Positions 43,436-52,078 of a stretch of 64,000 nt of DNA are shown here, piece after piece. Below the pieces are notes generated by a model. The model saw nothing but the letters and a program-made list of their open reading frames with translations, was not told the DNA's origin and did no database searches. The stretch's first letter is position 1; each line of letters starts with the position of its first letter. This stretch comes from Simiduia curdlanivorans (GTDB taxonomy: Bacteria > Pseudomonadota > Gammaproteobacteria > Pseudomonadales > Cellvibrionaceae). Where the stretch lies: contig NZ_JAUFQG010000004.1 of the NCBI RefSeq assembly GCF_030409605.1, forward strand, positions 868,001 to 932,000, written 5' to 3'. The position numbers and the translations under genes are program-made.

Positions 43436-44479
43436 ATGAAAAAGCTATTTGTGGGTCTGGCAGCATCTTTGTTGTTGTCATTGGCAGTAACCGCAGAAGA
43501 AGTCCAGATTCGCGACGATCGTCCAGACAGCTATCGGGTCACCGAGGGCGATACTCTTTGGGATATATCTGGGAAGTTCCTAGAAAACCCGTGGATGTGG
43601 CCGGAAATTTGGCAGGTAAATCCCCAGATCGACAACCCCCATCTCATTTACCCAGGTGATGTCATCACCTTGGTTTACTTAGACGGCAAGCCCCGCTTGG
43701 CCATTGAGCGCGGCGTACCTACCACTAAGCTGTCTCCCGGCACTGAAAAACTGTCGCCAAAAATTCGCTATCAGCCTGTTGCTGCGGCAATTCCCGCCAT
43801 TCCACTGGATGCTATCAACGCCTTCCTAACTGGCAGCCGAATCGTAACGCCCGAGCAATACACCGATGCGCCATACGTACTGGCGGGTGAGGATGCTCGT
43901 TTGATTACCGGTGCAGGCGATCATTTATACGCGCGTGGTGAAATTGATGAGAATGTGCCTGTGTACGGTATTTACCGCAAAGGCAAAAGTTTTAAAGACC
44001 CAGTCACAGGTGAGTTTTTAGGCTATCAAGCCTTGGACGTTGGCGCCGCCAGTGTTGCCGCCATCAACGGTGACATCGCCACCATGAACGTGACCCGCAC
44101 CACCCAAGAAATTCTGATCGAAGACCGTTTACTGCCTAGCGCCGATCGCGCCGTTGAAAGCACCTTCTACCCTAAGGCACCGGACCAAGATATCAACGGT
44201 GTCATCATGACCGTTGAAGGCGGCGTAACTCAAGTTGGCAGGATGAACGTGGTTGCGATTAATCGCGGCAGTCGCGAAAGCCTCAGGGCCGGTGACATCT
44301 TAGCCATTCTCAAAGATGGCCCCATAGTACCCGACCGCATTACCGGCAAGAACGTCAAGCTGCCAGACGAGAAGGCGGGCTTGTTGATGGTGTTCCGGGT
44401 GTTTGAAAAAATGAGCTTTGCCATCGTTTTAGATGCTAAACGTCCACTAGCCATTAACGACAAGGTGGTTAATCCTTAA
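43436..44479 (+). CDS. Secreted LysM-domain protein
   Basis: Probable periplasmic or envelope peptidoglycan-binding protein. The 347 residues start with a signal peptide (MKKLFVGLAASLLLSLAVTA, cleavage likely near residue 21). A single LysM domain follows (about 33-80: YRVTEGDTLWDISGKFLENP with NPQIDNPHLIYPGDVI). The rest has no motif I recognise. A similar LysM gene lies between def and dprA in Pseudomonas, where its function is also unclear. An intrinsic terminator directly follows, so it is transcribed alone. Confidence 0.85.
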   Translation: MKKLFVGLAASLLLSLAVTAEEVQIRDDRPDSYRVTEGDTLWDISGKFLENPWMWPEIWQVNPQIDNPHLIYPGDVITLVYLDGKPRLAIERGVPTTKLSPGTEKLSPKIRYQPVAAAIPAIPLDAINAFLTGSRIVTPEQYTDAPYVLAGEDARLITGAGDHLYARGEIDENVPVYGIYRKGKSFKDPVTGEFLGYQALDVGAASVAAINGDIATMNVTRTTQEILIEDRLLPSADRAVESTFYPKAPDQDINGVIMTVEGGVTQVGRMNVVAINRGSRESLRAGDILAILKDGPIVPDRITGKNVKLPDEKAGLLMVFRVFEKMSFAIVLDAKRPLAINDKVVNP

Positions 44480-44515
44480 GGGATTCCTTCTAAAATGGTT
44501 AGTGATTGACATGAG

Positions 44516-44540
44516 AAACCGGCGTAAGCCGGTTTTTTTT
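44516..44540 (+). terminator. Intrinsic terminator of the LysM gene
   Basis: Perfect stem AAACCGGC/GCCGGTTT around GTAA, ending in a run of eight T. Confidence 0.93.
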
Positions 44541-44613
44541 GCGCTAAAGTTTGAGCTAGAGTTAACGCAACCGCGCACGCCCTAACTAACAATTCAGTTC
44601 AAGGATGAACACT

Positions 44614-45732
44614 ATGCCACCCTCTGAGCGCGATATTCTTATCGCACTGCACCATCTCCCAGGTTTAGGCCCGCAAAAGTGGTTGACGCTGCAACACACT
44701 ATTCAATCACCCGCCGACCTGCTGGATTGGCCCACTGATAAATTGATTAAAAGCTTGGGCCAGAACGCCGCGCAGTTGTTTGCCCTGTGGCGCGCCGGTG
44801 AACAGGGCTGGCTAGGGGCGAGGCTCAATGCCTTAGCGCGCTGGCTGGAATCCGACGGGCATCATATTGTCACTCAATTTGATGAGCTATATCCGCCACT
44901 GCTAAAAGAAATCAACGGTCCCTTATTGCTCTACGTGGCCGGTGATCCGCTAGTACTGAACTTGCCGCAAATTGCCGTGGTTGGGGCGCGAAAAGCCACC
45001 GCCGCTGGGGCAAAAACGGCACATCATTTTTCCCAGGCCTTGGCCTCAGGCGGCTATGGCATTACCAGTGGCTTAGCGCTCGGCATCGACACCCAGGCGC
45101 ACTTAGGAGCGCTTGCCGGTGCCGGCAAAACCGTGGCGGTATTGGGCTGCGGTTTGGATAAGATCTATCCGGCGCGAAACCTAGCCCTAGCGGCCCAGAT
45201 AATCGAACAAGGTGGCGCCCTTGTGTCCGAATTTGCCTTGGGCGTAAAGCCAGAGCCCGGCCACTTCCCGCGCCGCAATCGCATTATTAGCGGCCTGAGT
45301 GTGGCGACCCTGGTGATAGAGGCGGCGATGAAAAGTGGTTCATTGACCACAGCGCGCCAGGCCTTGGAGCAAAATCGCGAGGTGTTTGTGATTCCCGGCT
45401 CAATCTACAGCGAGGTGAGCGAGGGCTGTCACTGGCTTATTCGCGAGGGCGCAACGCTGGTGTATAAACCTGAGCAAATTGCCGAGCAGCTCGGCGCTCA
45501 GTTGGCGCTGTTCGATTTGCCCGAACCAGCGATAGAGGTTAACGATGAGCTGGTGCCTAAGCACAAAAAGCTATTGCAGCTGATTGGTCGAGAGCGAGTG
45601 GAGTTCGAAGCGCTGTTGGCATTGTCACACTTTAACCTTAGCGAATTACATCAAGCTCTGGGTGAGTTGGAAATGCTTGGCCTTATCGCCTCTAGCGAAC
45701 AGGGTATAGAGCGGCTTTTCGCCGGCAGTTAG
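44614..45732 (+). CDS. dprA: DNA processing protein DprA
   Basis: Loads RecA on incoming single-stranded DNA during natural transformation. The start at 44614 is preferred over the ATG three codons earlier because AAGG lies at a proper distance only from it; this gives 372 residues. An N-terminal helix-hairpin-helix-like region (about 1-70) precedes the Rossmann-like core with VVGARKATAAGAKTAHHFSQ (about 124-143), ITSGLALGIDTQAH and VLGCGLDKIYPARN, and a C-terminal winged-helix-like domain (about 305-370). The gene suggests, but does not prove, competence. Confidence 0.95.
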   Translation: MPPSERDILIALHHLPGLGPQKWLTLQHTIQSPADLLDWPTDKLIKSLGQNAAQLFALWRAGEQGWLGARLNALARWLESDGHHIVTQFDELYPPLLKEINGPLLLYVAGDPLVLNLPQIAVVGARKATAAGAKTAHHFSQALASGGYGITSGLALGIDTQAHLGALAGAGKTVAVLGCGLDKIYPARNLALAAQIIEQGGALVSEFALGVKPEPGHFPRRNRIISGLSVATLVIEAAMKSGSLTTARQALEQNREVFVIPGSIYSEVSEGCHWLIREGATLVYKPEQIAEQLGAQLALFDLPEPAIEVNDELVPKHKKLLQLIGRERVEFEALLALSHFNLSELHQALGELEMLGLIASSEQGIERLFAGS

Positions 45733-45808
45733 GCAGAGGCAGTTGGGCAATTGCTTGCGCTAAGCGTAGGTGGGACAATGCGCATCGCAAAAATACTAGG
45801 CTCTCTCA

Positions 45809-46381
45809 ATGACAAACCCTTGGTTAACCCATCCAGATATATTAGCGGCGGTAGAGGCTGTCAAAGCCGGTGGGGTCATCGCCTACCCCACCGAAGGTGT
45901 TTGGGGTTTGGGCTGTCTGCCCAATAACGAACAGGCGGTGGCGCGAATCTTAAAGCTTAAGCATCGCGCGGTTGAAAAGGGCTTGATTCTCGTTGCCGCC
46001 GATATCAATCAAGTGATTCCTTGGTTAGATACGCTCGATAGCGCTCAGCTTGGCCTGCTATCAGAGACTTGGCCAGGGCCCAATACTTGGCTGGTGCCGC
46101 ACGCCAACAAAGTGCCTGCGTGGATAACCGGTGAACACGAAAAGGTGGCGCTGCGCGTCAGTGCCCACCCTATCGTACAGGCCCTGTGTCTGTTACTCGA
46201 TTCAACCCTAGTGTCTACCTCGGCCAATCCGCAAGGTGCACCAGCGGCGCTGTCTGCAATGCAGGTAAGTGCTTACTTTGGTGCCGATATTGATGCCTTG
46301 GCGCCGGGTGATCTAACCAACCCAGGGCGTCCTTCGGTGATTCGCGATTTGATCACTGGCGCCGAAATTCGGCCCGCTTAA
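45809..46381 (+). CDS. tsaC: L-threonylcarbamoyladenylate synthase
   Basis: Makes threonylcarbamoyl-AMP from threonine, bicarbonate and ATP for t6A37 of tRNAs. The 190 residues are the short TsaC (YrdC) form without the Sua5 domain. Family marks are GGVIAYPTEGVWGLGCLP (about 21-38), LKLKHRAVEKGLILVAAD (about 48-65, with the substrate-binding lysine and arginine) and STSANPQGAPAA (about 136-147). It lies between dprA and hemF. Confidence 0.95.
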   Translation: MTNPWLTHPDILAAVEAVKAGGVIAYPTEGVWGLGCLPNNEQAVARILKLKHRAVEKGLILVAADINQVIPWLDTLDSAQLGLLSETWPGPNTWLVPHANKVPAWITGEHEKVALRVSAHPIVQALCLLLDSTLVSTSANPQGAPAALSAMQVSAYFGADIDALAPGDLTNPGRPSVIRDLITGAEIRPA

Positions 46382-46405
46382 TGGTCCAACCTTGGAAGAT
46401 AAAAC

Positions 46406-47323
46406 ATGTCAGTGGTTGAAGTAATTGATAAGGAAGCGGTCAAAACCTATTTGCTCGAGTTGCAAGACAGCATCTGCGCCGGGCTGGAAAAGATCGACGG
46501 CGGCAGTTTTACCGAGGAGACTTGGGAGCGTGCCGAGGGCGGCGGCGGGCGCTCGCGCGTACTGGCGGAGAGCCGGGTATTTGAAAAGGCCGGGGTGAAC
46601 TTTTCCCATGTCTTCGGCACCCAGCTGCCACCTTCGGCCACGGCTGCGCGTCCCGAGCTCGCCGGTCGCTCCTTCGAGGCCATGGGTGTGTCGCTGGTGA
46701 TTCACCCGAACAACCCTTATGTGCCCACCAGCCATGCCAATGTGCGCTTCTTTATTGCCGAAGCCGAAGGCGAAGAACCGGTTTGGTGGTTTGGTGGTGG
46801 CTATGACCTCACCCCTTTTTATGGCAATGAGGAGGATTGTCAGCACTGGCATCGTAGCGCGCAGGCGGCCTGTTTACCGTTTGGCGACGATCTCTACCCG
46901 CGCTTAAAAGACTGGTGTGATCGCTATTTCTATCTCAAGCATCGAGATGAACCGAGAGGCGTGGGCGGGTTGTTTTTCGATGATTTTAATGAACTCGGTT
47001 TCGAGCAAAGTTTCGCCTTTACGCGCTCGGTGGGCGACAGCTTTTTAGACGCCTACCTACCAATCGTCGAGCGCAGAAACTCGCGCGCCTTTGGCGAGCG
47101 CCAGCGTCAATTCCAGCTCTATCGACGCGGTCGCTACGTGGAGTTTAATCTGGTGTTTGATCGCGGCACCTTGTTTGGTCTGCAAACGGGCGGCCGCACG
47201 GAGTCAATTTTGATGTCTCTGCCGCCCCTAGTGCGCTGGGAATACGGCTATGAGCCAGAGCCCGAAAGCCCCGAGGCAGAGTTAACCGAGTTCTACCTAA
47301 AAGCGCGGGACTGGGTGCAATGA
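46406..47323 (+). CDS. hemF: Oxygen-dependent coproporphyrinogen III oxidase
   Basis: Converts coproporphyrinogen III to protoporphyrinogen IX with oxygen, supplying heme for the cytochrome oxidase encoded downstream. The 305 residues include RVFEKAGVNFSHVFG (about 52-66), SLVIHPNNPYVPTSHANVRF (about 95-114, with the catalytic histidine), WWFGGGYDLTPFYGNEED and the C-terminal GRRTESILMSLPP-like GGRTESILMSLPPLVRWEYGY segment. The presence of hemF points to aerobic growth. Its stop overlaps the aroE ATG. Confidence 0.97.
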   Translation: MSVVEVIDKEAVKTYLLELQDSICAGLEKIDGGSFTEETWERAEGGGGRSRVLAESRVFEKAGVNFSHVFGTQLPPSATAARPELAGRSFEAMGVSLVIHPNNPYVPTSHANVRFFIAEAEGEEPVWWFGGGYDLTPFYGNEEDCQHWHRSAQAACLPFGDDLYPRLKDWCDRYFYLKHRDEPRGVGGLFFDDFNELGFEQSFAFTRSVGDSFLDAYLPIVERRNSRAFGERQRQFQLYRRGRYVEFNLVFDRGTLFGLQTGGRTESILMSLPPLVRWEYGYEPEPESPEAELTEFYLKARDWVQ

Positions 47324-48156
47324 CCAAGCATTATCAAGTGGTAGGCAACCCCATAGCGCAATCTAAATCGCCCTTTATTCACATGGCCTTCGCGCAGCAA
47401 ACCCAGCAACATATATCCTATCAGCGCGCCTGCCCTGAGGTGGATGGCTTCTTGGTTGAAGCGCAGCGCTTTTTTGCCAGCGGCGGTTTGGGCATGAATG
47501 TGACGGCTCCATTTAAGCTCGACGCCTATAATTTCGCTAGTCAACTGACGCCGCGCGCGACCTTGGCCGGCGCGGTTAACACCCTCGCTGTGCAGGAGGA
47601 AGGCAGCATATTGGGCGACAATACCGACGGCTACGGTCTTGTTACCGACATTACCCAGCAGTTGGGTTGGCCGCTTAGAGATAAAAAATTACTCGTGTTG
47701 GGCGCTGGTGGTGCTGTGCGCGGCGTTTTGCAAATGCTGCTCGAACAGCGGCCAGCACAATTAGTGCTGGCCAATCGCACCTTGGTCAAGGCCGAGGCGT
47801 TAGCCAGTGTATTTGCCCCTATCGGGCCAGTAGAGACGGTTGAGTTTGACGCGCTGTCGGGTTTTGCCCACGGGCATTTTGATCTCATCATCAATGCTAC
47901 CTCGGCTAGCCTTGCCGGTGATTTGCCACCGGTGCCCGAAACGCTGATCGCACCAGCAACCTATTGCTATGACATGACCTACGGCGCCCAACCCACGGTG
48001 TTTTTGCGCTGGGTAGCGTCTTTAGGCGTGCGGGTGAGTGCCGATGGTTTGGGCATGTTAGTGGGTCAGGCAGCCGAGTCCTTTCGCCTCTGGCACGGCG
48101 TTATGCCAGAGGTCAAACCGGTAATGGCGGCGCTGCGTCAGCATTTAAAAGCTTAA
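47320..48156 (+). CDS. aroE: Shikimate dehydrogenase (NADP+)
   Basis: Reduces 3-dehydroshikimate to shikimate in aromatic amino acid synthesis. The 278 residues carry VVGNPIAQSKSPFIHMAFA (about 6-24, shikimate binding), GMNVTAPFKLDAY (about 58-70, catalytic lysine), NTLAVQEEGSILGDNTDG (about 87-104) and the NADP loop VLGAGGAVRGVLQMLLEQ. It starts within the hemF stop codon (ATGA). Confidence 0.97.
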   Translation: MTKHYQVVGNPIAQSKSPFIHMAFAQQTQQHISYQRACPEVDGFLVEAQRFFASGGLGMNVTAPFKLDAYNFASQLTPRATLAGAVNTLAVQEEGSILGDNTDGYGLVTDITQQLGWPLRDKKLLVLGAGGAVRGVLQMLLEQRPAQLVLANRTLVKAEALASVFAPIGPVETVEFDALSGFAHGHFDLIINATSASLAGDLPPVPETLIAPATYCYDMTYGAQPTVFLRWVASLGVRVSADGLGMLVGQAAESFRLWHGVMPEVKPVMAALRQHLKA

Positions 48157-48166
48157 CCAAGGCGCA

Positions 48167-48194
48167 ACTGGGTCCCGTAAGTTATTGACCCAGT
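48167..48194. terminator. Hairpin between convergent aroE and gamma carbonic anhydrase genes
   Basis: ACTGGGTC (48167-48174) and GACCCAGT (48187-48194) form a perfect eight-base-pair stem. There is no U run, and the right arm reaches into the last codons of the minus-strand gene. Confidence 0.4.
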
Positions 48195-48724
48195 GCCGCT
48201 ATGTGTTGGTCCTTCAGCTTGACGTAGTTATTTGCCGAGTATTGAAAGAATTGCCGCTCCTTCTCCGACAAGGGCCGCGCTTGGCGCGCCGGCGCGCCCA
48301 TATACATAAAGCCAGATTCCAAGCGCTTACCCGGCGGCACTAGCGTGCCGGCGCCGATAACCACCTCATCTTCGACAATCGCGCCATCTAAAATAGTGGC
48401 GCCGATGCCCACCAAAATGCGATTGCCCAAGGTGCAGCCGTGCAACATGGCGCCGTGGCCGATGGTGACATCGTCGCCAATGGTCAAAGGCCAACCATCG
48501 GCGTTAAAGGGTCCGGCATGGGTAATGTGTAATACCGCACCGTCTTGCACACTGGTTCGCTTACCGATACGAATCCGGTGCATGTCGCCTCGGATCACCA
48601 CCATCGGCCAGACGGAGCTGTCTTCACCGAGTTCGACATCGCCGATGACGACTGAGCTCGGATCGACAAAAACCCTAGGGTGAAGTTTCGGTGTGTGTTG
48701 TTGAAAGGTCCGGATTGGATTCAT
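48182..48724 (-). CDS. Gamma-class carbonic anhydrase family protein (YrdA-like)
   Basis: Trimeric left-handed beta-helix protein, probably a zinc enzyme hydrating CO2, although several YrdA-type members are of unproven activity. The 180 residues show hexapeptide repeats and the three zinc histidines: GDMHRIRIG (about 46-54), TIGHGAMLHGC (about 85-95). It diverges from prlC across about 60 bases that contain a 19-base palindrome. Confidence 0.88.
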   Translation of the reverse strand: MNPIRTFQQHTPKLHPRVFVDPSSVVIGDVELGEDSSVWPMVVIRGDMHRIRIGKRTSVQDGAVLHITHAGPFNADGWPLTIGDDVTIGHGAMLHGCTLGNRILVGIGATILDGAIVEDEVVIGAGTLVPPGKRLESGFMYMGAPARQARPLSEKERQFFQYSANNYVKLKDQHIAALGQ

Positions 48725-48742
48725 CGGTTGTCGCCAAAGTAG

Positions 48743-48761
48743 GGTAAAATGGCATTTTACC
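48743..48761. promoter_or_regulatory. 19-base palindrome between the carbonic anhydrase and prlC genes
   Basis: GGTAAAAT and ATTTTACC are perfect arms around GGC. It sits in the short gap between divergent genes, 26 bases before the prlC ATG, and is a candidate operator or hairpin in the prlC leader. Confidence 0.45.
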
Positions 48762-48787
48762 TTGTCACTCCCACCAGCGGTAACCCG

Positions 48788-50830
48788 ATGACTCAGCCAG
48801 CGACAAACCCACTGTTACTCGACCCCTATTTCCCGCCCTTTAACGACTTTACCCCTGCCCAAGCTCAGGCGGCGGTAGTCACCGTCATTGGGCAAAATCG
48901 CGCGGCCATCGACGCCGTGGTTGCGGCGGGTTTAAACCGGCCGGCAGCGGAAATATTGCGCGAGTTGGAAGCCATCGACGATAAGTTGTCGCGCGTCTGG
49001 TCCCCCGTTGGTCATTTAAATGCGGTGCAAAATAGCGAAGAACTGCGCAAGGTATACGAGGCCAGTCTTGCCGAGTTGACGCAATACGGCTCGGACATGG
49101 GGCAGCATCAAGGGCTGTATCAACTGTATGCCTATATTCAGGCGTCGCCCGAATTTAGCCAGTTAAGTCAGGCTCATCAACAGGCCGTTAAGCATGCGCT
49201 GCGGGATTTTACTCTGGCGGGTATCGCCTTACCGCCGGCGCAACAAACGCAATTTAAAGCGATTAAAAAGCGCTTAAGTGAGCTCAGCAATACATTCTCA
49301 AATAATGTATTAGATGCAACGCAGGGTTGGCATTTACACATTACCGATGAAAAACAATTGGCCGGCCTTCCCGACAACGCTAAAGCCCAGGCGCGCAAAG
49401 CGGCCGAGCGCAAAGCGCTAGACGGCTGGGTCATTACCCTAGATTTTCCTGCTTATTTAGCGGCGATGACCTTTGCCGAAGATAGGTCGGTGCGCGAAGC
49501 CCTGTACCGCGCTTACACCACGCGGGCATCGGAGTTCGGCCCGGCAGAGAGAGATAACAGCACACATATTGTCGAACTTTTACAATTGCGCGCCGAGTTG
49601 GCGCAACTATTAGGGTACAAAAATTATGCCGAGCTATCGCTGGCCAAAAAAATGGCCGATAGCTGTGCCCGGGTGACGGATTTTCTCGAAGATTTGGCGC
49701 AAAAATCTAAGCCTGTCGCACAACAGGAGTGGCAGCATTTACAGGCCTTTGCGCAACAGACACTAAAAATTGATAACTTGTGCGCGTGGGATGTGAGTTA
49801 TGCCGCGGAAAAACTCAAGCAGCGCGACTACGAGCTCTCACAGGAAGAACTAAAACCCTATTTTCCCGCGCAAAAAGTACTGGCCGGTCTTTTTTCCGTG
49901 GTGGCAAAGCTCTTTAACATCAGCGTTGAAAAGTACTCGGGTATTGCCGTGTGGCACCCAGATGCCGAAGTCTTTCAAATAAAACGACAGGGTCAAACAC
50001 TGGCGTATTTTTATTTAGACCTCTATGCCCGCCCGGATAAACGCGGTGGCGCATGGATGGATGACTGTCGCGTCAGGCGCGCGACGTCGGATGGCATTCA
50101 ATTACCCATCGCCTATCTGACCTGTAATTTCACGCCGCCATTGGGCGACACGCCGTCGCTGTTAAGCTTCGACGAAGTGACCACGCTGTTCCACGAGTTC
50201 GGCCACGGCTTGCACCATATGCTGACCGACATTGATGTCGCGGCTGTGTCTGGCATTAACGGCGTGCCATGGGATGCGGTTGAGCAACCGAGCCAGTTTT
50301 TAGAAAACTGGTGCTGGGAGCCGGACGCCATCGGGCTAATTTCCGGCCATTATCAAACCGGTGCGCCCTTACCTCAGCAATTGTTAGACAAAATGTTGAA
50401 AGCGAAACACTTCCACACAGGCTTGTTTATGTTGCGCCAATTGGAATTCGCGCTGTTTGATTTCCGCTTGCACCAGCGCGACAAAGTAGAAAATATTGCA
50501 CAAGTGCAAGCTTGCTTGGATCAGGTGCGGCAGCAGGTGAGTGTGGTGTTGCCGCCTGACTTCAACCGCTTTCAGCACAGCTTTAGCCATATTTTTTCCG
50601 GCGGTTACGCGGCCGGCTATTACAGTTATAAATGGGCCGAGGTGCTGTCTGCCGATGCCTTTTCCAAGTTCGAGGAAGAGGGCATATTCAACCCAGCGAC
50701 GGGGCAGGCGTTCTTGGATACGATTTTATCCCAAGGCGGATCGCGCGACGCTTTGGCACTATTTAAAGCCTATCGTGGTCGCGAACCGGAAGTGGACGCA
50801 CTGCTAAGACACAGCGGAATAAGAGCGTAA
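48788..50830 (+). CDS. prlC: Oligopeptidase A (M3 zinc metallopeptidase)
   Basis: Cytoplasmic zinc peptidase that degrades short peptides, including cleaved signal peptides. From the ATG at 48788 it has 680 residues; an upstream ATG at 48749 would add 13 residues but lies inside the palindrome. The active site is FHEFGHGLHHML (HEXXH near residue 459), and the third ligand glutamate lies in FLENWCWEPD (about residue 487). The C-terminal GGYAAGYYSYKWAEVLSADAF is typical of M3 enzymes. The yheV-like gene follows after two bases. Confidence 0.95.
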   Translation: MTQPATNPLLLDPYFPPFNDFTPAQAQAAVVTVIGQNRAAIDAVVAAGLNRPAAEILRELEAIDDKLSRVWSPVGHLNAVQNSEELRKVYEASLAELTQYGSDMGQHQGLYQLYAYIQASPEFSQLSQAHQQAVKHALRDFTLAGIALPPAQQTQFKAIKKRLSELSNTFSNNVLDATQGWHLHITDEKQLAGLPDNAKAQARKAAERKALDGWVITLDFPAYLAAMTFAEDRSVREALYRAYTTRASEFGPAERDNSTHIVELLQLRAELAQLLGYKNYAELSLAKKMADSCARVTDFLEDLAQKSKPVAQQEWQHLQAFAQQTLKIDNLCAWDVSYAAEKLKQRDYELSQEELKPYFPAQKVLAGLFSVVAKLFNISVEKYSGIAVWHPDAEVFQIKRQGQTLAYFYLDLYARPDKRGGAWMDDCRVRRATSDGIQLPIAYLTCNFTPPLGDTPSLLSFDEVTTLFHEFGHGLHHMLTDIDVAAVSGINGVPWDAVEQPSQFLENWCWEPDAIGLISGHYQTGAPLPQQLLDKMLKAKHFHTGLFMLRQLEFALFDFRLHQRDKVENIAQVQACLDQVRQQVSVVLPPDFNRFQHSFSHIFSGGYAAGYYSYKWAEVLSADAFSKFEEEGIFNPATGQAFLDTILSQGGSRDALALFKAYRGREPEVDALLRHSGIRA

Positions 50831-50832
50831 AT

Positions 50833-51072
50833 ATGGTCAGTGTTAAAAAGAGGTTTATTGCCGGAGCCGTGTGCCCAAGCTGCAGTGCCATGGATCGCAT
50901 TGTGATGTACCGCGAAGGCGAATCGGATTTTCGCGAGTGTGTCGAGTGTGGTTTTAAAGATGAGATGCGCTTTAAAACGGCGGTGCGCGAATTAGATACC
51001 CGAGTTAATCAGGACGAGGTCAAAGTAGCGCAGGAAACGCAGGTGTTACAATTTCCGCCCATTGAGAAATGA
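50833..51072 (+). CDS. YheV-family zinc-ribbon protein
   Basis: Small protein of 79 residues with two Cys pairs, CPSC (14-17) and CVEC (36-39), forming a probable zinc ribbon. FIAGAVCPSCSAMDRIVMY and FRECVECGFKDEM match the YheV/DUF2387 family. Its role is unknown. It follows prlC by two bases and is probably cotranscribed, as in Pseudomonas. Confidence 0.88.
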   Translation: MVSVKKRFIAGAVCPSCSAMDRIVMYREGESDFRECVECGFKDEMRFKTAVRELDTRVNQDEVKVAQETQVLQFPPIEK

Positions 51073-51076
51073 TGCC

Positions 51077-51832
51077 CTAGTGCAGGTGGGGGCTGTCGGC
51101 CTTTTGGGCAAATTTTAAATCGATGCACAGGTCGCTTATTAAACAGGGGTGCTGGGTAATTTCTACATCCCAGCCGCTTAGTTGATGCATTCCTACATAG
51201 CGTTGAAAGGCATCTGAGGTTAATAGCCTATCCAAACTCGAGCCGCGCATGAGCAGCATTTCGACGGAGTATTGCACTGCGTGATCTAAATCATTGGCAA
51301 AGGGCTCGCCAATAAGGCTGTGGACAATCAAGTTGGCTTTTGTCATATCCATGGGTGCGAGTGGGATACCGAACCTTGCACAAATATGGTCGTTGACCTC
51401 CTCAATAATTCTATGTGCCAGATAGGCTTCGTCTAACAGCGCCGCTATACCGGTATGGCCGTCAATCAGTTCTGGCGGGCTCAAGAAAAAATCTTGCGCG
51501 ATGCGCAAAAAAGGCGTGGTGACATCTTGAATATTGTGCGATTTACCAATTTTATTGACCGCGTCGATAAAATCCGGCACGTGACGAATATAGCTGATAA
51601 CAAATTCCAAGAGCGCCTCGGGGCAGGCGTTGGGTTTTCCATCGCTGCCTAAGAAAGCAATGGCGTTATGTAACTTATTAAAATTGCTGGTTACAACCCG
51701 TAAAAAGATACCTTCTGAGCGTTCTTGGGCAATAGCCTCGGCAACAATTTCTTTAATTCTGGCGAGCTCCTCCGCGGTGGGTAGCTGCTCGCACCAGCTA
51801 TTGCGATCAGATCTCTGTCTGTGAAATAACAC
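51077..51832 (-). CDS. Hypothetical protein, 251 residues, not recognised
   Basis: I do not recognise this protein. It is soluble by composition: no signal peptide or membrane helix is visible. The N-terminal half is helical and charged (TAEELARIKEIVAEAIAQER, about 19-38), and the C-terminal half contains HGTGIAALLDEAYLAHRI-like and YSVEMLLMRGSSLDRLLTSD segments. Its stop lies four bases from that of the convergent yheV-like gene, and codon use looks like its neighbours, so it is a real resident gene. No operon partner is evident: the MATE exporter gene on the same strand ends about 250 bases upstream. Confidence 0.7.
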   Translation of the reverse strand: MLFHRQRSDRNSWCEQLPTAEELARIKEIVAEAIAQERSEGIFLRVVTSNFNKLHNAIAFLGSDGKPNACPEALLEFVISYIRHVPDFIDAVNKIGKSHNIQDVTTPFLRIAQDFFLSPPELIDGHTGIAALLDEAYLAHRIIEEVNDHICARFGIPLAPMDMTKANLIVHSLIGEPFANDLDHAVQYSVEMLLMRGSSLDRLLTSDAFQRYVGMHQLSGWDVEITQHPCLISDLCIDLKFAQKADSPHLH

Positions 51833-52078
51833 CCTAACCCCTTACCGATAATTGTTTATTTTACGTCTGTGCGTTTCTAAGGCTTAGGCCGCCCAAGCCA
51901 TGAAATTGGGCAACCCACAAATACTAGTACCAATTTTAAAAATAGGTAGTGCTTTTTATGACCCTCAAAAATTTTGGCTGCCTTTTTAGTTTCTGCACAC
52001 GTGTGCTGTTTGAAATTGACTTGCTTATCACAGTGGAAACTTTAGCAGAGCAAAATCCTTAGCTAAGAACGAGTCATT

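Noticed and set aside
45733..45808. Lost gene between dprA and tsaC, or qor lost between tsaC and hemF
   Set aside because: The gaps are too short to contain remnants, and order differences from Pseudomonas alone are not evidence of recent loss.
51995..52006. Possible third parS site at GCACACGTGTGC
   Set aside because: It shares only the central CACGTG with parS; the outer TGTTT/AAACA halves are absent.
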